From Oenococcus kitaharae DSM 17330 (GTDB taxonomy: Bacteria; Bacillota; Bacilli; Lactobacillales; Lactobacillaceae), in contig NZ_CM001398.1 in the NCBI RefSeq assembly GCF_000241055.1, positions 1,599,163 to 1,663,162 of the forward strand: DNA of 64,000 bases, given 5' to 3'. Each line of letters starts with the position of its first letter. Position 1 is the first letter of the stretch. Under the pieces are notes generated by a model. That model was not told where the DNA came from. It worked only from the letters and a program-made list of their open reading frames with translations, and made no database searches. Position numbers and translations under genes: made by a program. This document shows, piece after piece, positions 55,606 to 63,643 of the stretch.

Positions 55606-56436
55606 TTAATTCAACATTTGTGTTAAATGATAGCCGCGGCCAACTTCACTGATGGCATGTGCGTCAGAACCGAAGACCAGTGGAATGCCTTTTTTCTGGG
55701 CTAATTGACAGATTTGCCGGCCGGGATAAAAGTCATTGCAATAGGTTTTATAGAGGCCAGCGGTGTTGAAATCCAATTCCCGACCCTGTTTGGCTAATAA
55801 ATCCAGCGTTCGGTTAATCAAGGCTAAGCTGTCTGCACCAAAATCATCAGGCAGTTTAAAAAAATCAGCATACTTTTTAATTAAGCTCATATGGCCAATC
55901 CGCTGCGGTCGATAAGGGCCCAGATCAGCCGCTGCAGAACCGTAGACCAACTGAAAATAACGTGCATAAAGCTTTTGCGGATCCGATAGCAATGACGAAA
56001 AGGCTGCCTGAAAATCATCGGTATCAAAATCCAGGCACCACATGGCGTCATCAGTTCCAGCCATAAAATGAACCGATAAAATATTCTGCTGTGTCCGCGG
56101 GCCGTATTGGTTTAAAAAGGCCCGTGTTTCTTTTTCAAAACCCGGCAGATAATCTACCTCGAAGCCAACAGAAATCTGAATCTGATCGGCGTACTTCTTT
56201 TGCAGCCCTTCGGCTAAATCGAAATAAGCATCTAAATCTTCCCAAGCGAGCGACGCTGTTGACAGGCCCAGCGGATTGCCTTTATAACGTTGGGAAAAAG
56301 CCAGCGGCAATGGCGCGTGCTCCGTAATGCAATAGTGGTCAAAACCCAGTTGAATCGCTTTTTGAATCATTTTTTCTGTCGATTCTCGGCTTCCGTGAGG
56401 ACATAATTCTGTATGTGTGTGACCGTCAATTTTCAT
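55606..56436 (-). CDS. hisK: Histidinol-phosphatase, PHP type
   Basis: This enzyme dephosphorylates histidinol phosphate, the step missing from the monofunctional hisB. The 276-residue PHP-domain protein has the metal motifs DGHTHTELCPHGS (residues 4-16), ITEHAPLP, GFEVDYLPG, SVHFM and a C-terminal FGSDAHAISEVG. GGGGAG precedes the ATG. The gene ends about 45 nt before the T-box leader begins, so it lies outside T-box control unless its own transcript reads through into the operon. Confidence 0.92.
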   Translation of the reverse strand: MKIDGHTHTELCPHGSRESTEKMIQKAIQLGFDHYCITEHAPLPLAFSQRYKGNPLGLSTASLAWEDLDAYFDLAEGLQKKYADQIQISVGFEVDYLPGFEKETRAFLNQYGPRTQQNILSVHFMAGTDDAMWCLDFDTDDFQAAFSSLLSDPQKLYARYFQLVYGSAAADLGPYRPQRIGHMSLIKKYADFFKLPDDFGADSLALINRTLDLLAKQGRELDFNTAGLYKTYCNDFYPGRQICQLAQKKGIPLVFGSDAHAISEVGRGYHLTQMLN

Positions 56437-56512
56437 GATCTCCCCTTTAAGTAATTTATTCTACGTCAAGCGGACTATAATTAATCTATTAAATTTGCAG
56501 GAGCGAGAATAA

Positions 56513-56953
56513 ATGGCTGAGAAAACAGGTTTTTCTGATTTTGAAAAAGAAGCAATGCGCGACCGGATTGAAGAGCTGCGGCGTGAGCAAAGCAACAATA
56601 AAGACCCGAAAAAAGGCGAAGCTGATGTCTTGGAAAAAATTTCTGAAATGACAGACTCAGAAGCTGATATTGCTTTAAAACTGCATCATTTAGTGAAAAA
56701 GATCGCCCCACAGCTGCAAGCCAAGACTTGGTACAGCATGCCGGCTTACTGTAATCCGGATGGTAAGGTTCTGCTCTTTTTTCAGTGCGCAACCAAATTC
56801 AAATCACGTTATAACACGCTGGGTTTTAGTGACCAAGCACATTTGGATCAAGGCACATTGTGGCCGAGTTCTTTTGCTTTAACAGCATGGAACGATGCAA
56901 CAGAAGCACAAGTCACCAGTCTGATCAAGCAGGCACTACAACCCTTTAATTAG
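56513..56953 (+). CDS. DUF1801 (YdhG/Fra-like) family protein
   Basis: A 146-residue soluble protein. The C-terminal two-thirds fit the DUF1801 fold, whose Bacillus member has been called an iron chaperone. Visible are LKLHHLVKKIAPQLQAKTWY, SMPAYCNPDGKVLLFFQ and GFSDQAHLDQGTLWPSSFAL. The N-terminal part (about 1-60) is highly charged and helical. AGGAGCG precedes the ATG. It is divergent from the hisK gene, 76 nt apart, and converges with nnrE with an 8-nt overlap. Confidence 0.78.
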   Translation: MAEKTGFSDFEKEAMRDRIEELRREQSNNKDPKKGEADVLEKISEMTDSEADIALKLHHLVKKIAPQLQAKTWYSMPAYCNPDGKVLLFFQCATKFKSRYNTLGFSDQAHLDQGTLWPSSFALTAWNDATEAQVTSLIKQALQPFN

Positions 56954-57602
56954 CTGGCAAACAATTCGGGTCGTAGATACCAATATCTGCCACTGTAACC
57001 AGTCCAGCTAACTGGCGTCCCTGTTCTGTTGCCATGGCCATCTTGTTATATGACATTGTCACCGTTTCATCTGCTTGGACAGACGTCCCTAAAACCTTGC
57101 CATCATCAGCGTGCAGACCGCTCGGTATATCAACTGCCATCACGGCCGCTGTACTAGCATTAATTCTGTTAACTGCTTGGGCGTAATTACCTTCAATTTC
57201 CCTAGACAGACCCACACCAAAAATAGCATCAACCAAACAAGTATATTTAGAAAAATTCTCTTCATCAATTTGGTTTTCAATCGGTAAACCATAATTTTTA
57301 ACGATCTTCAGTTGCAGTTGTGTTTGTACGGAGGCTTTATCCTGTTGGCCCAATAGCCAAATAGTCACGGGAATGCCCCTTAGATAAAGCAGCCGAGCCA
57401 CAGCGATGCCATCACCACCGTTATTCCCCGATCCGGCTATAACCAGTACCTTTTTTAGATTAAATGCCGGACTTTTAAGCAGCCTGTCATAAACGGCCAG
57501 AGCCGCTTTTTCCATTAAAACAGCCGATGGAACACCAATCTGATTAATTGTAAAATCATCAAAAGCTGAAGCCTGTTCAGCAGAAATATATTGTCCTGTC
57601 AT
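56946..57602 (-). CDS. nnrE: NAD(P)H-hydrate epimerase
   Basis: NnrE interconverts the R and S epimers of damaged, hydrated NAD(P)H so that the dehydratase can repair both. The 218-residue YjeF-N domain protein shows ISAEQASAFDDFTI, PSAVLMEKAALAV, the signature VIAGSGNNGGDGIAVARLL, VDAIFGVGLSREI and AVDIPSGLHADDG. The partner dehydratase domain is absent. The ATG at 57602 follows a TTG, and the frame stays open to 57632. No Shine-Dalgarno is seen; TACAAT ends 9 nt before the ATG. Confidence 0.9.
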   Translation of the reverse strand: MTGQYISAEQASAFDDFTINQIGVPSAVLMEKAALAVYDRLLKSPAFNLKKVLVIAGSGNNGGDGIAVARLLYLRGIPVTIWLLGQQDKASVQTQLQLKIVKNYGLPIENQIDEENFSKYTCLVDAIFGVGLSREIEGNYAQAVNRINASTAAVMAVDIPSGLHADDGKVLGTSVQADETVTMSYNKMAMATEQGRQLAGLVTVADIGIYDPNCLPAN

Positions 57603-57635
57603 CAATAACTTATTGTATATCTGGCTAGGCAAAAT

Positions 57636-57666
57636 AAAAACGCCCCAACAACTCTGGGACGTTTTT
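57636..57666. terminator. Bidirectional hairpin terminator
   Basis: AAAAACG-CCC pairs with GGG-CGTTTTT around a short loop. It follows the DUF975 gene on the minus strand and lies just upstream of nnrE, separating the two genes. Confidence 0.75.
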
Positions 57667-57670
57667 AATG

Positions 57671-58354
57671 TCAGGCCTCATGCGGCAAAACGGTGTTCTC
57701 ATCAGTCTTAGTTGATCCTGTCTGGCCAGATAAATGATTATAAAAATTGGCCAATGTCAGGTTAATATATGGAGCTACCCAGATCGATGCAATTCCAAGA
57801 GTCACCAGAACCAGCATTCCCCATAAAATAAAACTCAAGTACAGAACAAAGTAATCTGCCTTATAACCATTCATCAATTTCCGGCTCTCAGTGATCGCCT
57901 CAAGATAACCAATCGGGTCATTATTATCCAAATGATCACGATATATATAAAAGGCTTGCGAATAAGAAATTGATTTGATGAGGCCAGGAACGATGAACAA
58001 AAGCATCCACAGCAAAGTAAACATCAATTGCAGAAGCGAAATACAGATAAAGCCAATAAAATATTGACCGTTTTCAAAAATACGAAAGGCCTTCTTAAAG
58101 GACTCGGTAAATTCAATCGGTTTGCGCAGGCTGTCCATAGCAGTCAGCATCGCACCCGTAAGCAGAAAACCGCTTAAAATACCAAACAAGCTGGAAATAC
58201 TGTCCCAATTCGTCCATATATACATCGGTGATTGAACATTCGATCCTGCTGATAGCCAGCTGAAAATCAAAGCGGGTAAAAATAATAGCAAAAAGAATGA
58301 AAAGTGTTGATTGAGTAATGTCTTAGCCTCTTGTTTTAAAACGCGTCTTTCCAA
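57671..58354 (-). CDS. DUF975 family membrane protein
   Basis: A 227-residue integral membrane protein of the DUF975 family, common in Firmicutes, without known function. The N-terminal ERRVLKQEAKTLLNQHF precedes about five or six membrane segments. The family region RIFENGQYFIGFICISLLQLMF and the PG in FIVPGLIKSISYSQAFYI are present. The start is a TTG with GGGAGG 5 nt upstream. It lies between two terminators, so it is monocistronic. Confidence 0.82.
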   Translation of the reverse strand: MERRVLKQEAKTLLNQHFSFFLLLFLPALIFSWLSAGSNVQSPMYIWTNWDSISSLFGILSGFLLTGAMLTAMDSLRKPIEFTESFKKAFRIFENGQYFIGFICISLLQLMFTLLWMLLFIVPGLIKSISYSQAFYIYRDHLDNNDPIGYLEAITESRKLMNGYKADYFVLYLSFILWGMLVLVTLGIASIWVAPYINLTLANFYNHLSGQTGSTKTDENTVLPHEA

Positions 58355-58417
58355 AATAGCCTCCCGCGTGTCTTATTCATTTATTTTAACGTATCTCAGT
58401 CAAAAAATGGTCAACAT

Positions 58418-58446
58418 AAAAAGTTCTCGACTCGCGAGAACTTTTC
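58418..58446 (-). terminator. Intrinsic terminator after the hydratase-like gene
   Basis: AAAAGTTCTCG pairs with CGAGAACTTTT around a short loop, symmetrical on both strands. It lies 15 nt beyond the stop of the hydratase-like gene. Confidence 0.8.
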
Positions 58447-58460
58447 AAGGCTTAAAGGAA

Positions 58461-59279
58461 TCAATTTTCCGAAACAGTCACGGATACTTCACCCAATCCC
58501 TGGTCAAATGTCGCTTGCCAATGTCCAGCTTTCAATGATTCTGGCAGCAGGAAGGTTCCGCTTGAAACGCGCTGACCAGCTTTTAACTGCATTCCCTGCT
58601 CTGCTAATTTGCTTGTCAACCAGTGCAAAGAATTCAAAGGATTGCCAAGTACTTCTGAAGATGCCCCATCCTTGACTTTTTTGTCATTAAAGAACAACTG
58701 GCATTTTACATGAGCCAAGTCATCAACCTGCTTAAACAACTGATTCGTATCAACTTCCTGGCCATAGACGACATATCCGCCAACAGCTGCATCTGCCATA
58801 ACCATGTGCTTGGACAAGCTAGGGAACCAGTCTGCGAAACGAGAGTCCGGTACTTCAACAGCCGGTGCGACTTGCGTCTTACGCATCAAATCTTCTAGTG
58901 AATCTTGACTGGACAAATCCTCTTTAGCAGTAAAAAGCATCTCCACTTCCGCCAACGGTGCCATTAGCTGTTTCTGTGTCAAATGTGCTGGCGACTTCAA
59001 AAAGTGGCTGGCTACTTGAGCACCATAAAGTGGTGAATCCGCGTCAAACATATCCTGTGTCTGCTTGCTGGTCAATGAAACTTTGTATCCGCCAACTTTT
59101 TCATTTTTCAATTCTGTTAACTGTCTTTGAACACGATAGGCACTCTGGTCATCAGTGACAAATCCTTTAAAATCTGATTCTTTCAATGCTTGATGTGATT
59201 GGTAAGCCTGAAATAAAGCGTCTACCATTTTTGTTTCGTTAACAGATAATCCTTGATAATTTTCTACTTCTTCGGTCAT
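58461..59279 (-). CDS. 2-keto-4-pentenoate hydratase-like protein (MhpD/FAH fold)
   Basis: A 272-residue protein of the MhpD/HpaH hydratase-decarboxylase group of the FAH superfamily. The family's three metal-binding acidic residues are visible: Glu111 and Glu113 in PLAEVEMLF and Glu142 in APAVEVPDSRF. VGGYKVSLTS and the C-terminal GQRVSSGTFLLPE also fit. Known members hydrate 2-hydroxy-penta-2,4-dienoate in aromatic catabolism, but no such pathway is visible here, so the substrate is unknown. AGGAG precedes the ATG. It follows the 35-codon ORF by 36 nt in a T-box-controlled unit, hinting at a link to an amino acid. Confidence 0.82.
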   Translation of the reverse strand: MTEEVENYQGLSVNETKMVDALFQAYQSHQALKESDFKGFVTDDQSAYRVQRQLTELKNEKVGGYKVSLTSKQTQDMFDADSPLYGAQVASHFLKSPAHLTQKQLMAPLAEVEMLFTAKEDLSSQDSLEDLMRKTQVAPAVEVPDSRFADWFPSLSKHMVMADAAVGGYVVYGQEVDTNQLFKQVDDLAHVKCQLFFNDKKVKDGASSEVLGNPLNSLHWLTSKLAEQGMQLKAGQRVSSGTFLLPESLKAGHWQATFDQGLGEVSVTVSEN

Positions 59280-59315
59280 AATTTTTTCTCCTAATTTTTA
59301 AATGTTTTAATTTTT

Positions 59316-59423
59316 TTAATTATGCCTGCTCGATGAGAGGCATTTGCTAATAATTCGAATCAGACTCCTTCTAATATCAGCTTTATCTTGATCTTCACTT
59401 GAACCCGTAATGTCAGATTCCAT
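59316..59423 (-). CDS. Small ORF (35 aa) between T-box and hydratase
   Basis: A 35-codon ORF (MESDITGSSEDQDKADIRRS then a basic, Ser-rich tail) with a very strong ribosome site, AAAGGTGGTGAG, 4 nt before the ATG. It lies between the T-box terminator and the hydratase gene. Eight of 35 residues are Ser, including SSS near the end. No membrane segment or known family is recognised. It could be a short structural peptide, a translational leader, or a truncated enzyme. Confidence 0.55.
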   Translation of the reverse strand: MESDITGSSEDQDKADIRRSLIRIISKCLSSSRHN

Positions 59424-59460
59424 ATGCCTCACCACCTTTAGAAAAATTATCGTAAATAAT

Positions 59461-59740
59461 AAAAAAACGCCCTCAATCGTACACGAATGTACAATTAAGG
59501 ACGCAATAGCGCGATACCACCTTATAATCACAATCCTGTCACCAGAATTGCCTCACGCGTACAGCAAAATGCGATACGCTGGCACGATAATGGGTGCACC
59601 CAATGACACCTAATACGCAATTGCGATTCGGCACATAACTCAGAGACGATAATCAGAAATGATTCGGTACTGCTTTTCATCGACCAGCAGCTTTCTAATA
59701 CCGAAATCAAACCCGAAAGTTCTCTTCAACGCTTTAACTA
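59461..59740 (-). promoter_or_regulatory. T-box leader upstream of small ORF and hydratase
   Basis: On the minus strand the T-box element ATAAGGTGGTATCGCG (59526-59511) is followed by a strong terminator hairpin (CCTTAATTGTACA / TGTACGATTGAGG, 59500-59471) and seven T. Upstream, an AGAAAGCTGCTGGTCGATG apical region and TTCGGT/ACCGAA helix arms form a Stem I. I could not assign the specifier: the 3' side of the loop (ACCGAATCATTTCTGATT) offers TCA, TTC and ATT. TTGACA at 59785-59780 is a candidate -35. Confidence 0.85.
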
Positions 59741-59902
59741 TTTAACGATTGACATTAGCTTACACATGAAATTTTTCCTTGTCAACAAAAAAAATCAAAA
59801 AAATAAATGTTTCACATAATCACAAGGATGCCATCGCAATCGCAATTGTATTTGCAATTGATAAAATAGACTTGTTAGATGAATTTTTAACGAGGTTTGT
59901 TA

Positions 59903-60016
59903 ATGACAAAAAAAGGAATTAAAACAGCTTCGGCCGAAATAATTGAAAAAGTCAAAAACAGAATTAAGAAAAAACCCAAGCAGCGGCAGCAAAGTAAAAA
60001 TACAAAACATAATTGA
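59903..60016 (+). CDS. Small basic ORF (37 aa)
   Basis: A 37-codon ORF (MTKKGIKTASAEIIEKVKNR then a Lys/Arg/Gln-rich tail) with GAGG 7 nt before the ATG. About 14 of 37 residues are Lys or Arg and there are no aromatic residues. It ends 29 nt before the VanX-type gene and is probably co-transcribed. No family is recognised. Nucleic acid binding or a short regulatory peptide are possible; it may also be chance, as the region is A-rich. Confidence 0.4.
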   Translation: MTKKGIKTASAEIIEKVKNRIKKKPKQRQQSKNTKHN

Positions 60017-60045
60017 CGATTTTAAAAAGAAAAGAAGGACCGAAT

Positions 60046-60786
60046 ATGGTACTTAATGCCCAAGAAGCGCAAATGACACCAATTAAAAAACTTGTTGACC
60101 TTTGGGACAATGAGCAAGTCAGACAAATTAGAATTATCCCAGAAAATGATCCCCTTGTATCACTGAATTATTTTCCCGAAAGAATCATCATCAGCCCCCA
60201 ATATTTTATTCAAGGATTAGACGGCGCCCTGCCCGACCTTTATGCACGCCAACAGGTCTATCAACAATTATTAAAAGCCGCTGACTTATTGCCAGAGGGC
60301 TATAAATTTGTCATTTTCGATGCCTGGCGCAGCATCGCGACTCAAATGGCTCTCTTTGATAAAATGAAGGGCTTTGTCCTCAGGGACCATCCCGATTTCG
60401 ATGACAAACAAGTCACGACAGCAGCTAGACGGATTGTAGCTTTGCCAGCCACAGATATCGAAAAACCATCTCCGCATAATACTGGTGCTTCTTTAGACCT
60501 GAGTGTTGCAGATGCTTCCGGTCAGCTTTTAGATATGGGCGGCAGTTTTGATGATGCTGGTGCATATAGTAGAACAGATTTTTACGAAGACCATGCCGAT
60601 ACGCCAAGAGATCATCGCGCACAACAAAACCGTCGGCTGCTCTATCAGCTGATGATTACTGCTGGTTTTAGCAACTACATCGAAGAATGGTGGCATTTTG
60701 ATTATGGTAATCAAAACTGGGCTTATGCCTTAGGCAAGGATCACGCTCTGTTTGGTGCAACCTCGCCAAAGTTTCCTTGGATCTAA
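60046..60786 (+). CDS. D-alanyl-D-alanine dipeptidase (VanX/DdpX type, M15D)
   Basis: A 246-residue zinc dipeptidase cleaving D-Ala-D-Ala. Zinc-binding and catalytic motifs are present: FDAWRS (substrate Arg), SPHNTGASLDLSV (SxHxxGxxxD) and EWWHFDYG (catalytic Glu and third zinc ligand). No signal peptide, so it is cytoplasmic. The ATG at 60046 has AGAAGGAC upstream and is preferred to a TTG 11 codons earlier. In lactic acid bacteria with D-Ala-D-Lac walls such a chromosomal enzyme can remove D-Ala-D-Ala and support intrinsic vancomycin resistance; no vanHA genes adjoin it. Confidence 0.9.
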   Translation: MVLNAQEAQMTPIKKLVDLWDNEQVRQIRIIPENDPLVSLNYFPERIIISPQYFIQGLDGALPDLYARQQVYQQLLKAADLLPEGYKFVIFDAWRSIATQMALFDKMKGFVLRDHPDFDDKQVTTAARRIVALPATDIEKPSPHNTGASLDLSVADASGQLLDMGGSFDDAGAYSRTDFYEDHADTPRDHRAQQNRRLLYQLMITAGFSNYIEEWWHFDYGNQNWAYALGKDHALFGATSPKFPWI

Positions 60787-62138
60787 TCTGAATAACGCCA
60801 TCTTTTGTCCATGATCAGCCGTGCAACAAAAAGACCCATTGGCAGAAACATAATAATTAAAATTGCCTGCGTCAGCCAGGTGGCACCGGCTGAAATATGA
60901 TTCAGCCCGATATAATACATGGCACGATAGATATAAAGGCCCGGCACCATGATTACGATTGCCGGCACAGTCAAGCTGATTCGAGGGAAGCCAGTCTTGC
61001 GATTGATTAAAGAAGCCAGCATGCCGGCTGTCAGGGCACCGGCAAACGCCGCCGCTGCTGCTGGTATATTTGTCAAATCAACCAATTCCAGCCGCAGTGT
61101 ATTTGCGACAGCACCAATGCAGCCAGCTAAAAAGGCCATTCTCCAAGGGCTGTTGAACATCATTGAAAAGCCGTAGACACCACAAAAACTAGCTGGAATC
61201 CGCAGCAGCATCAATTGCCAATCATTGAGACCCAAAGGCAGAAAATTGCCCGGCGCGAAGTGGACTAGCAAGGCAACCAGCCAGCCGACCAAGGTGGCCA
61301 CTAAAGTGATCATTAAGGCATAAGTTAATCGTTCCAGGCCAGACCGCATATCAGATTTGGACATATCCAGCATGCTCGTAATAAATGGGAATCCTGGAAC
61401 CACAAAGAGCATGGCGCCAATATAGCCGACTTCATGCTGGGGTGAAATCATAAAAAAGATACCAAGCAGTTTAAAAATACCCAGATATGACAAGCTGGCC
61501 AAAGCGACACCGGCAGCCGTGCAGGCCAATGTCGTAATGTGATGGTCGATGAGTTTTCGGCGCAGCAAATTTCCCATGCCAGCGCCAATAAAAGAGCAGA
61601 TCATCTCGACAATACCGCCACCAAGCAGGAAAACGAAGCCGCTGCAGGCTAAAGCTGCGGCAAAAGCAGCCTGCCAATATGAATAGTTACCAGGTTTTCT
61701 TTGAATCGCATCCAGTTGTTCATGAATTTCGCGGACAGATAGGGGCAGACTTTTTTCTTCAAAATGGTCGACAAATCGTTCCATCTGATCCAATTTGTCT
61801 GTATTCACGCCAGTTGTCGGCAAAGACAGTACCTGTGTATAGCTGAGGTTTTCGCTAAAACAAGTGTATTCAATCGAAATGAGTCCGATATCCGCCGAAC
61901 ATGTCAGCCCTAAACTACGCGCGATCGTATTCATGGCCTCACGCACCCGCCAGGCACCAGTTCCGCAAGCCAGCATCAAAATACCGACACGTCCAACAAG
62001 CGATGATTTATCTTCAAGCACAGCTGAAGCTGATAAAGTATCTCGATTTGCAACAAAACGCCCCCAATGAATCGTCATATGGTGGTTGGGCAGATTACCA
62101 GTATTTTTACGTATAATTTTATTTCTTTTATTAAACAT
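60783..62138 (-). CDS. Threonine/serine exporter, ThrE type
   Basis: A 451-residue membrane protein of the ThrE/ThrP family, with both domains in one chain. The N-terminal DUF1212 part (about 40-290) starts with a cytoplasmic region (RVGILMLACGTGAWRVREAM) and has five membrane segments. The C-terminal DUF3815 part (about 300-440) has five more, including IPASFCGVYGFSMMFNSPWR and VPAIVIMVPGLYIYRAMY. Family members export threonine and serine by proton antiport. GGAGAG precedes the ATG. It converges with the dipeptidase gene with a 4-nt overlap. Confidence 0.9.
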   Translation of the reverse strand: MFNKRNKIIRKNTGNLPNHHMTIHWGRFVANRDTLSASAVLEDKSSLVGRVGILMLACGTGAWRVREAMNTIARSLGLTCSADIGLISIEYTCFSENLSYTQVLSLPTTGVNTDKLDQMERFVDHFEEKSLPLSVREIHEQLDAIQRKPGNYSYWQAAFAAALACSGFVFLLGGGIVEMICSFIGAGMGNLLRRKLIDHHITTLACTAAGVALASLSYLGIFKLLGIFFMISPQHEVGYIGAMLFVVPGFPFITSMLDMSKSDMRSGLERLTYALMITLVATLVGWLVALLVHFAPGNFLPLGLNDWQLMLLRIPASFCGVYGFSMMFNSPWRMAFLAGCIGAVANTLRLELVDLTNIPAAAAAFAGALTAGMLASLINRKTGFPRISLTVPAIVIMVPGLYIYRAMYYIGLNHISAGATWLTQAILIIMFLPMGLFVARLIMDKRWRYSD

Positions 62139-62354
62139 TTCTCTCCGTTAAACGCGCTGAAAATCAAAAGGCAACACCCGAAAAAAATCAGGCTACTCAC
62201 AAGACCTCATTTTAATGCCAATTTCAACGAATAATTACGACAAAACATGAAAAAATGCCTGTTTTTGCCTGCCTTTTGATGGTTGGAATATTAAAAAAGC
62301 ATAAAATGGAAAAAATAAATATAATGAACACTAAGACCTCAAAGGAGCTCATTC

Positions 62355-62765
62355 ATGTATAACGGCAGACCGTTTCTGCAGATTTTTATTTTCTTAAAAA
62401 AATTTTTAATCGCGACTGTTGCCCTACAATTGGTCTTTTCACTGATCGTTACAAATATTCAAGAGTTCCCTATCAGTGATAACCGTAATCTGATTTCGAC
62501 TATCTCGATTTACACAGCTATTTTCATTGCACTGCTAAATACTTTCCAAGGCATCTGTGTCTTCGTCGATGTTAACCGCCTTTTCAGAATTATTTATGTG
62601 ATTAGCTGTTATCTAAGCAACGCCTTAATTGTCACTGTCTGTGTAGTTAATCTTCAGATCTCAAACTTCATGTATGCTGGTATTATTGCCGGCGCGATTG
62701 GCTTGGCCCTACTGTCTTATGAATTTTATACAAAGAGATCTGCGATGTTTGACGAAAGCAACTAG
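62355..62765 (+). CDS. Unrecognised small membrane protein (136 aa)
   Basis: I do not recognise this family. The 136-residue product has four predicted membrane segments (about 14-32, 49-70, 77-98 and 103-121), a short basic N-terminus and a charged C-terminal tail (YEFYTKRSAMFDESN). The ribosome site AAAGGAG is strong, and a TATAAT lies about 35 nt before the ATG. It is isolated between the ThrE-type gene, divergent with a 216-nt AT-rich gap, and the convergent NrtR-like gene, 4 nt away. Confidence 0.65.
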   Translation: MYNGRPFLQIFIFLKKFLIATVALQLVFSLIVTNIQEFPISDNRNLISTISIYTAIFIALLNTFQGICVFVDVNRLFRIIYVISCYLSNALIVTVCVVNLQISNFMYAGIIAGAIGLALLSYEFYTKRSAMFDESN

Positions 62766-62769
62766 GCAG

Positions 62770-63537
62770 CTACTCGATCAAATAAGATAAATGATAGAGT
62801 TTGGCTGGGCGGCCCTTATATTTGCTATTGCTGATACCGACTTCCTCAAATAAATGCTGATGAGTTTTTTTGAAGTTCGAATTATCAATCTTATCAATCG
62901 GCAGCTGCAAAAAAGCGGCAAACACTGACCGTGCTTTTTTAAGCGTAAACGTATCACCTAAAACCAGCAAGATATTCGGCTGGTAATCCAGCTTGTTTTT
63001 AATTCTCTGGCAAGCAGCTTTGACGATCCATTCGTGGTCAAAAGCCAAGTCTGTTTGCGGCGACAAAGCATTTAAATGCTCGTAATAGACAGCTTCATCA
63101 TCTTCTGCAGCGGTGTAAAAACGTGATTGGCCGTGTGTCAGGCAAAAACGGCCTTTCTGTGATGAAAACGAGAACCAATGGGCATCCAAAGCACCATAGC
63201 CCGCCTTCAGCTTAGGCATTTCCGGCAGAAAAGTCATATAGGCCAAAGACAAGACACGCCGGTCAGGGGCACGCAATTTATTCGTAAAAGTACCTAATTG
63301 TTCTGTATGGACACTGGATAGATTTAAACCGATTTTCTCTTTGATCAGACGCAAAACGGCAGTCTCGCCACTTTCCTGTGTCCGCATAAAAGTCTCTGGC
63401 AGCGCCCAAAAGTTCTTGTAGGGCTCATCGGCCCTTTTAACTAATAATAACTGCAGCTGGTCATTTTTCTGATCGTAACTCCAAATCACATTTGTAATCG
63501 TGATATATGGACGTTCGAGAATTGTCGCTTCTAGCAC
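62770..63537 (-). CDS. NrtR-like regulator (Nudix-like domain plus winged helix)
   Basis: A 255-residue protein with an N-terminal Nudix-fold domain (about 10-150) and a C-terminal winged-helix domain (about 170-250), as in NrtR regulators of NAD metabolism. VIWSYDQKNDQLQLLLVKR and WALPETFM mark the Nudix strand region. The Nudix box is degenerate (ESGETAVLRLIKEKIGL lacks REXXEE), so it probably binds ADP-ribose rather than hydrolysing it. The start is a GTG with AAGAGG upstream. No NAD genes lie next to it except the possible partner at 63644. Confidence 0.8.
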   Translation of the reverse strand: MLEATILERPYITITNVIWSYDQKNDQLQLLLVKRADEPYKNFWALPETFMRTQESGETAVLRLIKEKIGLNLSSVHTEQLGTFTNKLRAPDRRVLSLAYMTFLPEMPKLKAGYGALDAHWFSFSSQKGRFCLTHGQSRFYTAAEDDEAVYYEHLNALSPQTDLAFDHEWIVKAACQRIKNKLDYQPNILLVLGDTFTLKKARSVFAAFLQLPIDKIDNSNFKKTHQHLFEEVGISNSKYKGRPAKLYHLSYLIE

Positions 63538-63643
63538 AAAACACCTCTTAGTAACTAATTTAATACAATCTCAGGCGAAAATGTCAAAAAATTAGTCTAT
63601 CAGATCAGATCAAATAACTGTAAAATGGCTCCTTGGAGAGAAA

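Noticed and set aside
59316-59423. The 35-codon ORF as the N-terminal helix of a chorismate mutase
   Set aside because: The IRRSL...R pattern is only loosely similar and the spacing of the key Arg residues is wrong; the ORF is also far too short.
59822-59870. CAATTG-rich repeats before the small basic ORF as an operator
   Set aside because: Several CAATTG/GCAATC copies occur but without regular spacing; AT-rich composition explains them.
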